NCBI GenBank assembly: GCA_000026125.1
Contig: CU207211.1
Location: 3,100,001-3,164,000, forward strand
Length of the DNA: 64,000 nucleotides
Direction of reading: 5' to 3'
Source: Herminiimonas arsenicoxydans
Lineage (GTDB): Bacteria > Pseudomonadota > Gammaproteobacteria > Burkholderiales > Burkholderiaceae_D
Shown here: positions 10,964 to 20,458 of the stretch, one piece after another
How the letters are laid out: each line of letters starts with the position of its first letter
Numbering within the stretch: position 1 is the stretch's first letter
Translations under genes and position numbers: made by a program
The notes under the pieces: generated by a model
Told to the model about the DNA's origin: nothing
What the model saw: the letters and a program-made list of their open reading frames with translations, nothing else
Databases searched by the model: none

Positions 10964-11497
10964 TTACTTCTTCTTGGTTTCTTTAATCACAACCACTTCG
11001 TCCGAATAACGAACGCCCTTGCCTTTATATGGCTCAGGTGGACGGTAAGCACGGACTTCAGCAGCCACCTGACCGACGCTTTGGCGATCGATGCCTTTAA
11101 TCAGGATCTCGGTCTGGGTCGGCGTTTCAACCTTGATGCCTGCTGGCATCGCGTGAACCACCGGATGCGAGAAGCCCAAGGAAAGATTTAACTTGTCGCC
11201 TTGCGCTGCGGCACGGAAACCAACTCCAACCAGCATCAATTTCTTTTCAAAGCCTTTGGTTACGCCATTGACCATGTTATTGACCAAAGCGCGCAAAGTA
11301 CCCGACATCGCATTTGCTTCGCGGCTATCGTTAGCTGGCTTGAAATTCAGCGTACCACTGGCGTTCTCGATTTGCACCAGGCCATTCAATGCCTGGGACA
11401 AGGAGCCCAACGGGCCTTTAACTGTGATTTGCTCTGCAGTAATGGTCGCTTCCGCGCCACTAGGCAGTGCAATCGGCATTTTACCTACACGAGACAT
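10964..11497 (-). CDS. rplF: Large-subunit ribosomal protein L6
   Basis: 177 residues starting [17 protein letters not shown] and ending in the conserved [14 protein letters not shown] block and a lysine-rich tail. The upstream extension to 11542 overlaps rpsH and is rejected in favour of the ATG at 11497, ten bases after the rpsH stop. Confidence 0.97.
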   Translation of the reverse strand: MSRVGKMPIALPSGAEATITAEQITVKGPLGSLSQALNGLVQIENASGTLNFKPANDSREANAMSGTLRALVNNMVNGVTKGFEKKLMLVGVGFRAAAQGDKLNLSLGFSHPVVHAMPAGIKVETPTQTEILIKGIDRQSVGQVAAEVRAYRPPEPYKGKGVRYSDEVVVIKETKKK

Positions 11498-11507
11498 ATT
11501 GCACTCC

Positions 11508-11903
11508 TTAGGCGACGTAGCAAATAACTTCGCCACCGACACCGGTTGCGCGCGCTTTGCGGTCAGTCATGACACCTTTTGGTGTCGACACAATCGCCAC
11601 ACCCAAACCGTTCATAACGTTTGGAATGTCATCTTTGCCTTTGTAGACGCGCAGCCCTGGACGGGAAACACGCTCCAAACGCTCGATAACTGGACGACCG
11701 GCGTAATATTTCAAACCGATTTTCAGTTCTGCCTTACCAGCAGCTTCTGTCACGGCGTAATCTTCAATGTAACCCTCGTCCTTGAGGACGTTGGCGATGG
11801 CAATTTTGACTTTCGACGACGGCATTGCCACCGACGTTTTTTGCACAACTTGCGCATTGCGGATACGGGTCAGCATATCGGCGATAGGATCGCTCATACT
11901 CAT
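11508..11903 (-). CDS. rpsH: Small-subunit ribosomal protein S8
   Basis: 131 residues, [18 protein letters not shown]. Two in-frame ATG codons lie at 11903 and 11897; GGAG eight bases before the first one favours 11903. In E. coli S8 is the translational repressor of the spc operon. That role is inferred here from family knowledge only. Confidence 0.97.
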
Positions 11904-11917
11904 TGCTTATTCTCCTA

Positions 11918-12223
11918 TTACCAGCTGGCTTTAGTCATACCGGGAATTTCGCCACGCATGGCGCATTCACGGAGCTTAATACGGCCCAGACCGAACTTAC
12001 GGAAAGTGCCACGCGGGCGACCAGTCAAAGCGCAACGGTTACGTTGACGAGTAGGAGCCGAGTTACGTGGCAACGCCTGCAATTTCAGGCGCGCTTCGTA
12101 GCGCTCTTCTTCCGACTTCGAATGGTCATCAATGATTGCCTTCAACTCAGCGCGTTTGCCGGCGTATTTCTTTACCAGGTCTGCACGCTTTTGTTCACGG
12201 TTAATCAGTGCCAGTTTTGCCAT
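11918..12223 (-). CDS. rpsN: Small-subunit ribosomal protein S14 (zinc-free long form)
   Basis: 101 residues, [17 protein letters not shown], with the C-terminal [18 protein letters not shown] segment. It lacks the paired CxxC motifs of the short zinc form, so it belongs to the long proteobacterial type. The start at 12223 is chosen over the open extension because it matches the family and follows rplE by seven bases. Confidence 0.97.
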
Positions 12224-12230
12224 GGCAACC

Positions 12231-12770
12231 TCAGTTTCTGAACGGAAATTTAAATGCGGCGAGAAGCGCTTTTGCTTCATCGTCGGTCTTTGCAGTTGTC
12301 GTGATACTGATATTCATACCACGCAATGCATCAATTTTGTCGTATTCAATTTCGGGGAAAATGATCTGCTCTTTCACACCGATATTGTAGTTACCACGAC
12401 CATCGAACGCCTTGCCCGAAATACCACGGAAATCGCGCACACGCGGCAACGCAACCGTAATAAAGCGATCAAGGAATTCGTACATCTGAGCGCCACGCAA
12501 AGTCACCATACAACCGATTGGATAGCCTTCACGGATTTTGAAACCCGCAATCGCTTTACGCGCCTTGGTCACAACCGGTTTTTGACCTGCAATCTTGGTC
12601 AAGTCGCCAACTGCGTGCTCGATGATCTTTTTGTCCGCAATCGCTTCCGACAGACCCATGTTCAGGGTGATCTTCAGGATGCGCGGAACTTCCATTGCCG
12701 ATTTGTACGCAAATTTTGCGGTCAAATCGCCAACGACTTTTTCTTTATAGAATTCTTGGAGACGGGCCAT
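12231..12770 (-). CDS. rplE: Large-subunit ribosomal protein L5
   Basis: 5S rRNA-binding protein of 179 residues ([54 protein letters not shown]). It lies six bases after rplX in the spc operon. Confidence 0.98.
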
Positions 12771-12776
12771 GATCTC

Positions 12777-13091
12777 TTAAACCTTCACTGCTTCGCCGCT
12801 TGACTTGTAAACGCGGACTTTTTTACCGTCCACATCTTTAAAGCCAGCACGATCTGCCTTGCCGGTTGCCGCATTGAACAACGCAACATTCGACACATGA
12901 ATTGGCATCAGCTTATCGACGATGCCGCCAGTTGCACCTGTCATCGGGTTAGGCTTGGTCGCTTTTTTAGCAACGTTCACACCCTCGACAACCAGGTAAT
13001 TAGCGTCAACGCGACGTTGAACAACGCCACGCTTACCCTTGTCTTTGCCAGTCAGCACAATGACTTCGTCGCTTTTACGAATCTTATCCAT
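12777..13091 (-). CDS. rplX: Large-subunit ribosomal protein L24
   Basis: 104 residues with a KOW motif at the N-terminus ([19 protein letters not shown]). GTG at 13094 and ATG at 13091 are adjacent; GGAG five bases before the ATG and family conservation ([11 protein letters not shown]) favour 13091. Confidence 0.97.
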   Translation of the reverse strand: MDKIRKSDEVIVLTGKDKGKRGVVQRRVDANYLVVEGVNVAKKATKPNPMTGATGGIVDKLMPIHVSNVALFNAATGKADRAGFKDVDGKKVRVYKSSGEAVKV

Positions 13092-13100
13092 CACGACTCC

Positions 13101-13469
13101 TTACAGAACTTCAGGCGCGAGAGAAACGATCTTCATGAAGCGCTCAGTGCGCAGTTCACGTGTAACCGGTCCAAAAATACGCGTACCAATTGGCTCCAGC
13201 TTTGCATTAAGCAAAACTGCTGCATTGCTGTCGAACTTGACGAGGGAGCCATCTTGACGACGAACACCTTTGGCAGTACGCACAACAACTGCGTTATAAA
13301 TTTCGCCCTTTTTCACGCGACCACGTGGCGCAGCAACCTTGACAGTGACTTTAATCACATCGCCAATGCCTGCGTAACGGCGCTTTGAACCGCCGAGCAC
13401 CTTGATGCACATCACTTCGCGAGCACCCGTGTTGTCGGCTACTTCGAGCCGGCTTTCAGTTTGAATCAT
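13101..13469 (-). CDS. rplN: Large-subunit ribosomal protein L14
   Basis: 122 residues, [28 protein letters not shown]. It forms an intersubunit bridge with 16S rRNA. The gene is separated from rpsQ by 228 bases, far more than the few bases between most neighbours, so the boundary between S10-type and spc-type units probably lies here. Confidence 0.98.
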   Translation of the reverse strand: MIQTESRLEVADNTGAREVMCIKVLGGSKRRYAGIGDVIKVTVKVAAPRGRVKKGEIYNAVVVRTAKGVRRQDGSLVKFDSNAAVLLNAKLEPIGTRIFGPVTRELRTERFMKIVSLAPEVL

Positions 13470-13653
13470 AGTGTTTTCTTTCCCAACTTAACCCGCTTTG
13501 CACACAACGCACATTGCGGTCAGTCTTGGTCTCGGCAGCCCGCCGAAAGCAGACTGATGAGGTGGACGATTTTAAAACTTCGATTAGTACCGTTACTTCC
13601 CGGCACCAAAACTTTTACTGCCTTTTTGCAATTCAAAACATTGCAAGAACGAA

Positions 13654-13683
13654 GCCCGCTATTATTACATCGAAATAGCGGGC
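13654..13683 (-). other. Hairpin in the rpsQ-rplN gap
   Basis: GCCCGCTATT (13654-13663) pairs with AATAGCGGGC (13674-13683), a 10-bp stem 15 bases after the rpsQ stop. No T run follows on the minus strand, so it may be an attenuation or 3'-end stability element rather than an efficient intrinsic terminator. Confidence 0.55.
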
Positions 13684-13697
13684 CCGCAACAACTAAA

Positions 13698-13970
13698 TTA
13701 AACTATTTGTGCAGCTTGTACAACGCGTGTCACGGTCCAGGCTTTGGTCTTGGAGATCGGACGACCTTCTTGAATCTCGACTGTATCGCCAGCTTTTGCC
13801 TGGTTGCCTTCATTGTGCGCATGATACTTGTTCGAACGCATAATGATTTTGCCGTACAAAGGATGCTTGACGTGACGCTCAATCAGCACGGTTACGGTCT
13901 TGTCCATCTTGTCAGACACAACTTTGCCAATCAACGTACGCTTAAGCGCTTGTTTTACTTGATCGTTCAT
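13698..13970 (-). CDS. rpsQ: Small-subunit ribosomal protein S17
   Basis: 90 residues with the OB-fold core [19 protein letters not shown]. Its ATG overlaps the rpmC stop by one base (TAATG), so translation is probably coupled. Confidence 0.97.
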   Translation of the reverse strand: MNDQVKQALKRTLIGKVVSDKMDKTVTVLIERHVKHPLYGKIIMRSNKYHAHNEGNQAKAGDTVEIQEGRPISKTKAWTVTRVVQAAQIV

Positions 13971-14161
13971 TATTTGGCGTCCTTCTGATTCATGACCGTT
14001 TTCACACGTGCTATGTCGCGACGTACTTTTTTCAGCTGCGACGTATTGTTCAGCTGTTGTGTTGCAATCTGCATGCGCAGACCGAACTGCGCTTTCAGCA
14101 GATCGTTCAGTTCTTTGGTCAAAGCCGCTTGGTCTTTGCCTTGGAGTTCAGATGCTTTCAT
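13970..14161 (-). CDS. rpmC: Large-subunit ribosomal protein L29
   Basis: 63 residues, two long helices ([22 protein letters not shown], then [15 protein letters not shown]). It surrounds the peptide exit tunnel next to L23. The ATG at 14161, eleven bases after rplP, gives the family length; the extension to 14176 is rejected. Confidence 0.97.
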
Positions 14162-14172
14162 GTTCGCCCCTA

Positions 14173-14592
14173 TCATTGGCCGACTTGACGAACGACGAAC
14201 GTGGTCAACAGCGGCAGCTTAGCTGCAGCCAACCGGAACGCTTCGCGCGCCAGAGCCTCGTCCACACCATCCATCTCGTACAACATTTTGCCTGGCTGAA
14301 TTTCAGCCACGTAGTATTCCGGATTACCCTTGCCGTTACCCATACGGACTTCAGCAGGCTTGTTCGAAATTGGCTTGTCCGGAAAAATACGAATCCAGAT
14401 ACGGCCACCACGTTTGATGTGGCGCGTCATTGCACGACGCGCCGCTTCAATTTGACGCGCTGTGATACGACCGCGACCAATTGCCTTCAAACCGAATTCA
14501 CCAAACGATACGGCGGTGCCGCGCGAGTGGGAAATACCGGTGTTACGGCCTTTTTGCTCTTTACGATATTTTCTGCGTGCTGGTTGCAGCAT
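14173..14592 (-). CDS. rplP: Large-subunit ribosomal protein L16
   Basis: 139 residues, [17 protein letters not shown], with [17 protein letters not shown] and [18 protein letters not shown]. It organises the A site and peptidyl transferase region. It begins two bases after the rpsC stop. Confidence 0.98.
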
Positions 14593-14594
14593 GA

Positions 14595-15446
14595 TTATTC
14601 TCCTGCTTTCTCAGCCGGAACAGCACCGTCAACAGCGGCATCCGGCTTCTTGGCACGAACACGTTTGGCAGCCGGCGCGGCGCCTGGTGCAGCTGCAGCA
14701 CCTGGTTGGCCTTCTGGGCGTGCAGTACGTGGACGGCTGCTTGGTTTGCCATCGTCACGGCGTGGGCCACGACGTTTGGTGTCATCTTCTTTGGTCAGAT
14801 CGACTGGCGGTTCGCCGCTAGGCAAACGATCACCTTTGTAGACCCAGACCTTGATACCGATGATGCCGTAGGTGGTTTCAGCTTCGCCGAAACCGTAATC
14901 GATCTCTGCACGCAATGTGTGGAGTGGCACGCGACCTTCGCGATACCATTCTTTACGTGCGATCTCGATACCGTTCAAACGACCGGACGACATGATCTTG
15001 ATACCTTGTGCGCCGAGGCGCATGGCGTTTTGCATCGCGCGCTTCATTGCACGACGGAACATGATGCGTTTTTCCAATTGCTGCGCAATCGAATCAGCGA
15101 TCAGTTGTGCGTCGGTTTCAGGCTTGCGAATTTCTTCGATATTCACATGAACCGGCACGCCCATCATTTTGGTCAGCGCGGATTTCAATACTTCGATGTC
15201 TTCGCCTTTTTTACCGATCACGACACCAGGGCGCGAGCTGTAAATTGTAATGCGAGCATTTTTTGCCGGACGCTCAATGATGACGCGGCCAACCGAAGCA
15301 TTCTTCAGTTTGGTCTTCAGGTATGCGCGAACTTTGAGATCTTCGTTGAGCATGGTGGCAAAGTTGCTATTGCCAGCATACCAACGCGATGCCCAATTGC
15401 GCGTAACCGAAAGACGGAAACCGGTTGGATGTATCTTCTGTCCCAT
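14595..15446 (-). CDS. rpsC: Small-subunit ribosomal protein S3 with long low-complexity C-terminal tail
   Basis: Helicase-associated protein at the mRNA entry channel. The 283-residue product starts [18 protein letters not shown]. It has a KH domain with [18 protein letters not shown] and the conserved [19 protein letters not shown] block ending near residue 215. Beyond that, about 65 residues are charged and Ala/Pro-rich ([24 protein letters not shown]), roughly 50 longer than the E. coli protein. The tail is probably disordered; its role is unknown. Confidence 0.97.
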   Translation of the reverse strand: MGQKIHPTGFRLSVTRNWASRWYAGNSNFATMLNEDLKVRAYLKTKLKNASVGRVIIERPAKNARITIYSSRPGVVIGKKGEDIEVLKSALTKMMGVPVHVNIEEIRKPETDAQLIADSIAQQLEKRIMFRRAMKRAMQNAMRLGAQGIKIMSSGRLNGIEIARKEWYREGRVPLHTLRAEIDYGFGEAETTYGIIGIKVWVYKGDRLPSGEPPVDLTKEDDTKRRGPRRDDGKPSSRPRTARPEGQPGAAAAPGAAPAAKRVRAKKPDAAVDGAVPAEKAGE

Positions 15447-15455
15447 CGTGACTCC

Positions 15456-15785
15456 TTAGTTACCGACAGTCACGTAAATGTGACAGGATTGTTTAGAGAT
15501 ACGATCACCCCGGCCTTTAGCGCGTGCTGTGAAGCGCTTCAGGATCGGGCCCTTTTCAACGTAGATCGTTTTCACGAACAATTCGTCGATGTCGGCACCG
15601 TCATTGTGCTCGGCGTTCGCAATTGCGGACTCCAACACACGCTTGATGATAGCCGCGCCTTTTTTAGGGCTGAACTGCAGCAGGTTCAGAGCAGCGTCAA
15701 CTTTCTTGCCACGGATTTGATCCGCAACCAGACGCCCCTTCTGATCCGACAGGCGCACGCCTTTGAGGATAGCTTTAGTTTCCAT
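15456..15785 (-). CDS. rplV: Large-subunit ribosomal protein L22
   Basis: 109 residues ([29 protein letters not shown], ending with the beta-hairpin that lines the exit tunnel). Its start overlaps the rpsS stop by one base (TAATG). Confidence 0.97.
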   Translation of the reverse strand: METKAILKGVRLSDQKGRLVADQIRGKKVDAALNLLQFSPKKGAAIIKRVLESAIANAEHNDGADIDELFVKTIYVEKGPILKRFTARAKGRGDRISKQSCHIYVTVGN

Positions 15786-16060
15786 TATTTCTTAGCCTTC
15801 TTGTCAGCAGCGTGGCCCTTGAACGTACGGGTCAGCGCGAATTCGCCAAGTTTATGACCAACCATGTTTTCCGAAACATACACCGGGACGTGTTGTTTGC
15901 CGTTATGCACAGCAATCGTCAGACCGATGAAATCCGGCATGATGGTCGAACGGCGGGACCATGTTTTGATTGGCTTTTTGTCTTTGATCGCTTGCGCGGT
16001 TTCGACTTTTTTCACCAGGTGGGCGTCGCAAAACGGCCCTTTTTTCAATGAACGTGTCAT
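15785..16060 (-). CDS. rpsS: Small-subunit ribosomal protein S19
   Basis: 91 residues, [19 protein letters not shown], with [18 protein letters not shown]. It pairs with S13 in the 30S head. The gene lies nine bases after rplB. Confidence 0.98.
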   Translation of the reverse strand: MTRSLKKGPFCDAHLVKKVETAQAIKDKKPIKTWSRRSTIMPDFIGLTIAVHNGKQHVPVYVSENMVGHKLGEFALTRTFKGHAADKKAKK

Positions 16061-16069
16061 GTCTTATCC

Positions 16070-16897
16070 TTATTTCTTACCGCGGCGCGAGACGATCATG
16101 GAAGTCGTGCGCTTGTTGCGACGCGTCTTCTTGCCCTTAGTCTGCTGGCCCCATGGCGATACCGGATGACGACCTGCTGCCGTTTTGCCTTCACCACCAC
16201 CGTGTGGGTGATCGACCGGGTTCATGACCACACCGCGAACGGTAGGACGAACACCACGCCAGCGCATCGCACCTGCTTTACCGATTTTACGCAGGCTGTG
16301 TTCGGCATTGCCGACTTCACCAACGGTTGCACGGCATTCGATGTGTACACGACGCACTTCACCGGAACGCAAGCGAACTTGAGCGTACACGCCTTCACGC
16401 GCCATCAATACCACGCCGGCGCCAGCCGTACGCGCCATTTGCGCGCCCTTGCCAGGCAACATTTCAACGCAGTGCATGATCGTACCGACCGGGATATTGC
16501 GAATTGGCAAGCAGTTGCCCGATTTGATCGGCGCTTCCGAACCATTCATCAATTGATCGCCGACAGCCATACCTTTGGTTGCGATGATGTATTGACGTTC
16601 GCCGTCCGCATACAACACCAGCGCAATGTTAGCCGTGCGGTTTGGATCGTATTCGATACGCTCCACTTTCGCAGGGATGCCATCCTTGGTGCGCTTGAAG
16701 TCGATAACGCGATAGTGCTGCTTGTGACCACCACCGATATGACGGGTGGTGATGTGACCGTTGTTGTTACGGCCGGCAGTTTTCGATTTCTTTTCGAGCA
16801 AGCCTGCGAATGGACGGCCTTTGTACAGGTCGGCATTGACGACCTTGACCATGCCACGACGACCAGGCGAGGTCGGCTTGACTTTAACGAGTGCCAT
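16070..16897 (-). CDS. rplB: Large-subunit ribosomal protein L2
   Basis: 275 residues. The conserved C-terminal block [19 protein letters not shown] contains the histidine close to the peptidyl transferase centre. Its start overlaps the rplW stop by one base (TAATG). Confidence 0.98.
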
Positions 16898-17214
16898 TAT
16901 TTAGCCTCCTCGGTGAAGTTGATTTCTTGACCAGGCTTGAGGCAAACAAACGCACGACGCGTGTGGTTGCGACGACCATTGAAGCGGCCGGAACGTTTTT
17001 GCTTACCTTGACGATTGGCAACTTGAACAGATTCAACTTGAACCTTGAACAGCAACTCAACCGCAGCTTTGATTTCCAGCTTGGTCGCATCAGGCATCAC
17101 GAGGAAAACGACTTGCTCGTTTTTCTCAGCAACAAAAGTTGCCTTCTCGGAAATAACTGGCGCCAGCAACACTTTCATCAAGCGTTCTTCGCTGTGTTTG
17201 ATAACTGCGCTCAT
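16897..17214 (-). CDS. rplW: Large-subunit ribosomal protein L23
   Basis: 105 residues, docking site for trigger factor and SRP at the tunnel exit. It is recognised by [20 protein letters not shown] and the basic loop [16 protein letters not shown]. It shares a four-base ATGA overlap with rplD. Confidence 0.97.
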
Positions 17215-17831
17215 GCCAGCATCTCCTCAATCTTGGCCAATGCCAATTTCGTGATCAGGATCTTCTTGTAGAAGACCAGCGAAACTGGATCAGCATGACG
17301 TGGCTCGCAAATCAGCACATTCGGCAGATTGCGCGATGCCAACAACAGGTTTTCATCCAGACTGTCAGTGATGACGAGCACGGAATCCAGACCCATACCT
17401 TTCAATTTTTGCGACAAGAGCTTGGTCTTAGGCGCATCAACCGACAGGCTTTCGATTACGGAAAGACGACCTTCACGAGCCAACTGCGAGAGGATCGAGC
17501 AGAGACCTGCGCGATACATCTTCTTGTTAACTTTGTGCGAGAAGTTTTCATCAGGCGAGTTCGGGAAAATCCGACCGCCGCCACGCCACAAAGGCGAAGA
17601 CGACATACCGGCACGAGCGCGGCCCGTACCTTTTTGACGCCATGGCTTTTTGGTTGTGTGATGAACTTCTTCACGATCTTTTTGCTTGCGATTACCGCTG
17701 CGTGCGTTGGCTTGATAGGCAACGACGACTTGGTGAATCAGCGCTTCGTTGTAATCGCGGCCAAAAATGGTATCTGGCGCAGCAACGTTCGAAGACGATT
17801 GACCTTGGTCATTCAGGAGCTTGAGTTCCAT
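17211..17831 (-). CDS. rplD: Large-subunit ribosomal protein L4
   Basis: 206 residues with the tunnel-lining loop around [19 protein letters not shown]. In E. coli L4 represses the S10 operon; no leader of that type was identified here, although a hairpin precedes rplC. The gene overlaps rplW and lies three bases after rplC. Confidence 0.98.
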   Translation of the reverse strand: MELKLLNDQGQSSSNVAAPDTIFGRDYNEALIHQVVVAYQANARSGNRKQKDREEVHHTTKKPWRQKGTGRARAGMSSSPLWRGGGRIFPNSPDENFSHKVNKKMYRAGLCSILSQLAREGRLSVIESLSVDAPKTKLLSQKLKGMGLDSVLVITDSLDENLLLASRNLPNVLICEPRHADPVSLVFYKKILITKLALAKIEEMLA

Positions 17832-17834
17832 GAA

Positions 17835-18509
17835 TTAAGCCCCCTTCTTTGCTTTGACTTTAACAGCCGGCGAAACAATCACCTGACCATTTTTTGCGCC
17901 TGGCACCGCACCCTTAACCAACAACAGTTGGCGATCAGCATCAATACGAGCGATCTCAAGGTTTTGCATAGTGCGAGCCACATCACCCAGGTGACCGGTC
18001 ATGCGCTTACCAGGGAAAACACGACCTGGATCTTGCGCCATACCGATGGAGCCCGGAACGTTATGCGAACGCGAGTTACCATGCGTTGCGCGACCGGAAG
18101 CGAAGTGATGACGCTTGATGGTGCCGGCATAGCCCTTACCAATGGTTACGCCTTGCACGTCCACTTTCTGACCGACTTCGAACAGGCTGGCAGCGATAAC
18201 ATCGCCGACTTTCAGTTCAGAAGCAGCAGTAGCAGCAACACGGAATTCTTTGAGGACGGTGCCAGCTTCAACACCTGCTTTGGCGTGATGCCCAGCAGAA
18301 GCCTTATTGACACGGGAAGCACGACGGCTGCCGAAAGCGACCTGAACAGCCGAATAACCATCGACGTCAGGCGTTTTGATTTGCGTCACACGATTGTTAG
18401 ACACGTCCAACACGGTCACAGGAATTGAATCCCCGTCATCCGTGAAGATGCGCATCATACCAACCTTGCGACCAAGCAGGCCTTGGCCTTTATCTTGGTT
18501 TTGGTTCAT
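17835..18509 (-). CDS. rplC: Large-subunit ribosomal protein L3
   Basis: 224 residues, with [19 protein letters not shown] near the start and the conserved [20 protein letters not shown] loop reaching to the peptidyl transferase centre. A GGAG site lies seven bases upstream. A promoter and two hairpins occupy the 209-base gap to rpsJ, so a transcript may begin here. Confidence 0.98.
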   Translation of the reverse strand: MNQNQDKGQGLLGRKVGMMRIFTDDGDSIPVTVLDVSNNRVTQIKTPDVDGYSAVQVAFGSRRASRVNKASAGHHAKAGVEAGTVLKEFRVAATAASELKVGDVIAASLFEVGQKVDVQGVTIGKGYAGTIKRHHFASGRATHGNSRSHNVPGSIGMAQDPGRVFPGKRMTGHLGDVARTMQNLEIARIDADRQLLLVKGAVPGAKNGQVIVSPAVKVKAKKGA

Positions 18510-18521
18510 TTTTTCTCCATT

Positions 18522-18541
18522 CCCACCTACGATTGGGTGGG
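18522..18541 (-). other. Hairpin just upstream of the rplC ribosome binding site
   Basis: CCCACC (18522-18527) pairs with GGTGGG (18536-18541). It lies about five bases before the GGAG of rplC, close enough to influence initiation. Confidence 0.45.
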
Positions 18542-18616
18542 GCTGATATATAAAAACTACTTAGCACTACGAAATGCGACAAGGATTCCAAATGAGAATC
18601 CTCAGCGAAGCCCGAT

Positions 18617-18645
18617 ATTATAACTGTTGAACAGCACTTCCACAA
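18617..18645 (-). promoter_or_regulatory. Sigma-70 promoter upstream of rplC, inside the rpsJ-rplC gap
   Basis: On the minus strand TTGTGG (18645-18640) and a perfect TATAAT (18622-18617) are spaced by 17 bases. The expected transcript would have about a 100-base leader before rplC that contains two hairpins (18582-18602 and 18522-18541). Confidence 0.65.
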
Positions 18646-18681
18646 CATTTAAATGCGTGAATTATTGCTGCCTCCAGTTTG

Positions 18682-18707
18682 AATGCGGGACATATTTGCC
18701 CCGCATT
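18682..18707 (-). other. Hairpin after rpsJ
   Basis: AATGCGGG (18682-18689) pairs with CCCGCATT (18700-18707), directly after the rpsJ stop. No T run follows, so it may protect or process the rpsJ 3' end rather than terminate strongly. Confidence 0.5.
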
Positions 18708-18718
18708 ACAAAAACAGA

Positions 18719-19051
18719 TTATTGCAGTTTGATTTCCACATCAACGCCAGCAGGCAAATCCAGTTTCATCAATGCATCAACTGTTTTGTCTGTAGGGTCA
18801 ACGATGTCCATCAAGCGAACGTGGGTACGAATTTCGAATTGATCGCGCGATGTCTTGTTGACGTGCGGCGAACGCAAAACGTCAAAACGCTGGATACGTG
18901 TCGGCAATGGCACCGGGCCTTTGACGACCGCGCCGGTACGTTTGGCGGTCTCAACGATTTCGAGTGCCGATTGATCGATCAAACGGTAATCGAAAGCTTT
19001 CAGGCGAATACGGATCTTTTGGTTTGGAGCTGATTTCGGTGCTGTAGACAT
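18719..19051 (-). CDS. rpsJ: Small-subunit ribosomal protein S10 (NusE)
   Basis: 30S head protein that also joins NusB in antitermination. The core [19 protein letters not shown] is intact. I chose the ATG at 19051, giving [14 protein letters not shown] and 110 residues, because the AAGGA upstream is correctly spaced for it and overlaps the ATG at 19057. The N-terminus is about seven residues longer than the common 103-residue form. Confidence 0.95.
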   Translation of the reverse strand: MSTAPKSAPNQKIRIRLKAFDYRLIDQSALEIVETAKRTGAVVKGPVPLPTRIQRFDVLRSPHVNKTSRDQFEIRTHVRLMDIVDPTDKTVDALMKLDLPAGVDVEIKLQ

Positions 19052-19060
19052 GTTCATTCC

Positions 19061-19098
19061 TTAAAAGAGCGAGCCGCGAGTGAGTAAACACTCGCGGC
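19061..19098 (-). terminator. Strong hairpin, possible terminator between tuf and rpsJ
   Basis: GCCGCGAGTG (19073-19082) pairs with CACTCGCGGC (19089-19098), a perfect 10-bp GC-rich stem. On the minus strand it is followed by TCGCTCTTTTAA, a short and delayed T run, so termination may be partial. It lies between the str-type genes and rpsJ. Confidence 0.5.
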
Positions 19099-19134
19099 GA
19101 TAGTAAATGGCAGTTACGCCAAATTGTTTATTGA

Positions 19135-20325
19135 TTACTCAATAATCTTGGCAACAACACCGGCACCGACGGTACGACCGCCTTCGCGAATCGCGAAGCG
19201 CAGACCTTCTTCCATCGCAATCGGGTTGATCAACATCACCGTGATCGAGACGTTGTCGCCCGGCATCACCATTTCTTTATCCTTCGGCAACTCGATCGAA
19301 CCAGTCACGTCCGTAGTACGGAAGTAGAACTGCGGACGGTAGTTGTTGAAGAATGGGGTGTGACGGCCGCCTTCGTCTTTCGACAATACGTAGATTTCAC
19401 CCGTGAAATGTTTGTGCGGCTTGATCGAACCTGGCTTCGCCAGAACTTGACCACGTTCCACGTCTTCACGCTTGGTGCCACGCAGCAATACGCCGACGTT
19501 GTCGCCTGCCTGACCTTGGTCAAGCAGTTTGCGGAACATTTCAACACCGGTACAGGTGGTGACTTGGGTGTCGCGAATACCAACGATTTCCAGCGATTCG
19601 CCGACTTTGACGATACCGCGTTCGATACGACCCGTTACAACGGTGCCGCGACCGGAGATCGAGAACACGTCTTCCACTGGCAACAGGAAGGCGCCGTCAA
19701 CTGCGCGTTCTGGTGTTGGAATGTAGCTGTCGAGTGCATCAGCCAGGGCCAGAATGGCGGCTTCGCCCAATGGACCTTGGTCGCCTTCGAGTGCCAACTT
19801 GGCCGAACCTTTGATGATAGGCAGGTCGTCGCCTGGGAATTCGTATTTGGAGAGGAGCTCGCGCACTTCCATTTCGACCAGTTCGAGCAATTCTGCATCG
19901 TCAACCATGTCGCACTTGTTCAGGAACACGATGATGTATGGAACGCCAACCTGACGTGCCAGCAGGATGTGCTCACGTGTTTGCGGCATTGGGCCGTCAG
20001 CTGCGGAACAAACCAGGATCGCGCCGTCCATCTGTGCGGCGCCGGTGATCATGTTTTTAACATAGTCGGCGTGGCCTGGGCAGTCAACGTGGGCATAGTG
20101 ACGGGTGGTGGTTTCGTATTCAACGTGCGAGGTGTTGATGGTGATGCCGCGCGCTTTTTCTTCAGGCGCGTTATCGATTTGGTCGTAGCCCTTGGCTTCG
20201 CCACCAAATTTCTTAGACAATACGGTCGCAATCGCTGCCGTCAGTGTGGTTTTGCCGTGATCGACGTGACCAATTGTACCGACGTTAACGTGCGGCTTGG
20301 TCCGCTCGAATTTACCTTTTGCCAT
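19135..20325 (-). CDS. tuf: Elongation factor Tu (copy 1, str locus)
   Basis: GTPase that delivers aminoacyl-tRNA to the ribosome, 396 residues. The G motifs are GHVDHGKT near residue 19, DCPGHADY near 81 and NKCD near 136. The protein is identical residue for residue to the copy at 36780-37970. By eye the two genes differ at only about seven positions, all silent, including 19645 versus 37290. More than 500 bases at the 3' end are identical, which indicates recent gene conversion. This copy follows fusA as in the classical str operon. Confidence 0.98.
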   Translation of the reverse strand: MAKGKFERTKPHVNVGTIGHVDHGKTTLTAAIATVLSKKFGGEAKGYDQIDNAPEEKARGITINTSHVEYETTTRHYAHVDCPGHADYVKNMITGAAQMDGAILVCSAADGPMPQTREHILLARQVGVPYIIVFLNKCDMVDDAELLELVEMEVRELLSKYEFPGDDLPIIKGSAKLALEGDQGPLGEAAILALADALDSYIPTPERAVDGAFLLPVEDVFSISGRGTVVTGRIERGIVKVGESLEIVGIRDTQVTTCTGVEMFRKLLDQGQAGDNVGVLLRGTKREDVERGQVLAKPGSIKPHKHFTGEIYVLSKDEGGRHTPFFNNYRPQFYFRTTDVTGSIELPKDKEMVMPGDNVSITVMLINPIAMEEGLRFAIREGGRTVGAGVVAKIIE

Positions 20326-20411
20326 TTTATTCTTCCTTCAAAAAGAACGATTTATCTATATTAGGATGCCCCTTGTGGGACATCGCTCGACAGTTATTTA
20401 CTACCCGCCAA

Positions 20412-20437
20412 GCGAGCCATGCATAAGCCCGGCTCGC
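20412..20437 (-). other. Hairpin between fusA and tuf
   Basis: GCGAGCC (20412-20418) pairs with GGCTCGC (20431-20437), about 20 bases after the fusA stop and without a following T run. It resembles the other intercistronic hairpins in this cluster. Confidence 0.45.
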
Positions 20438-20458
20438 CCGACGTTTCAACGAATACGA

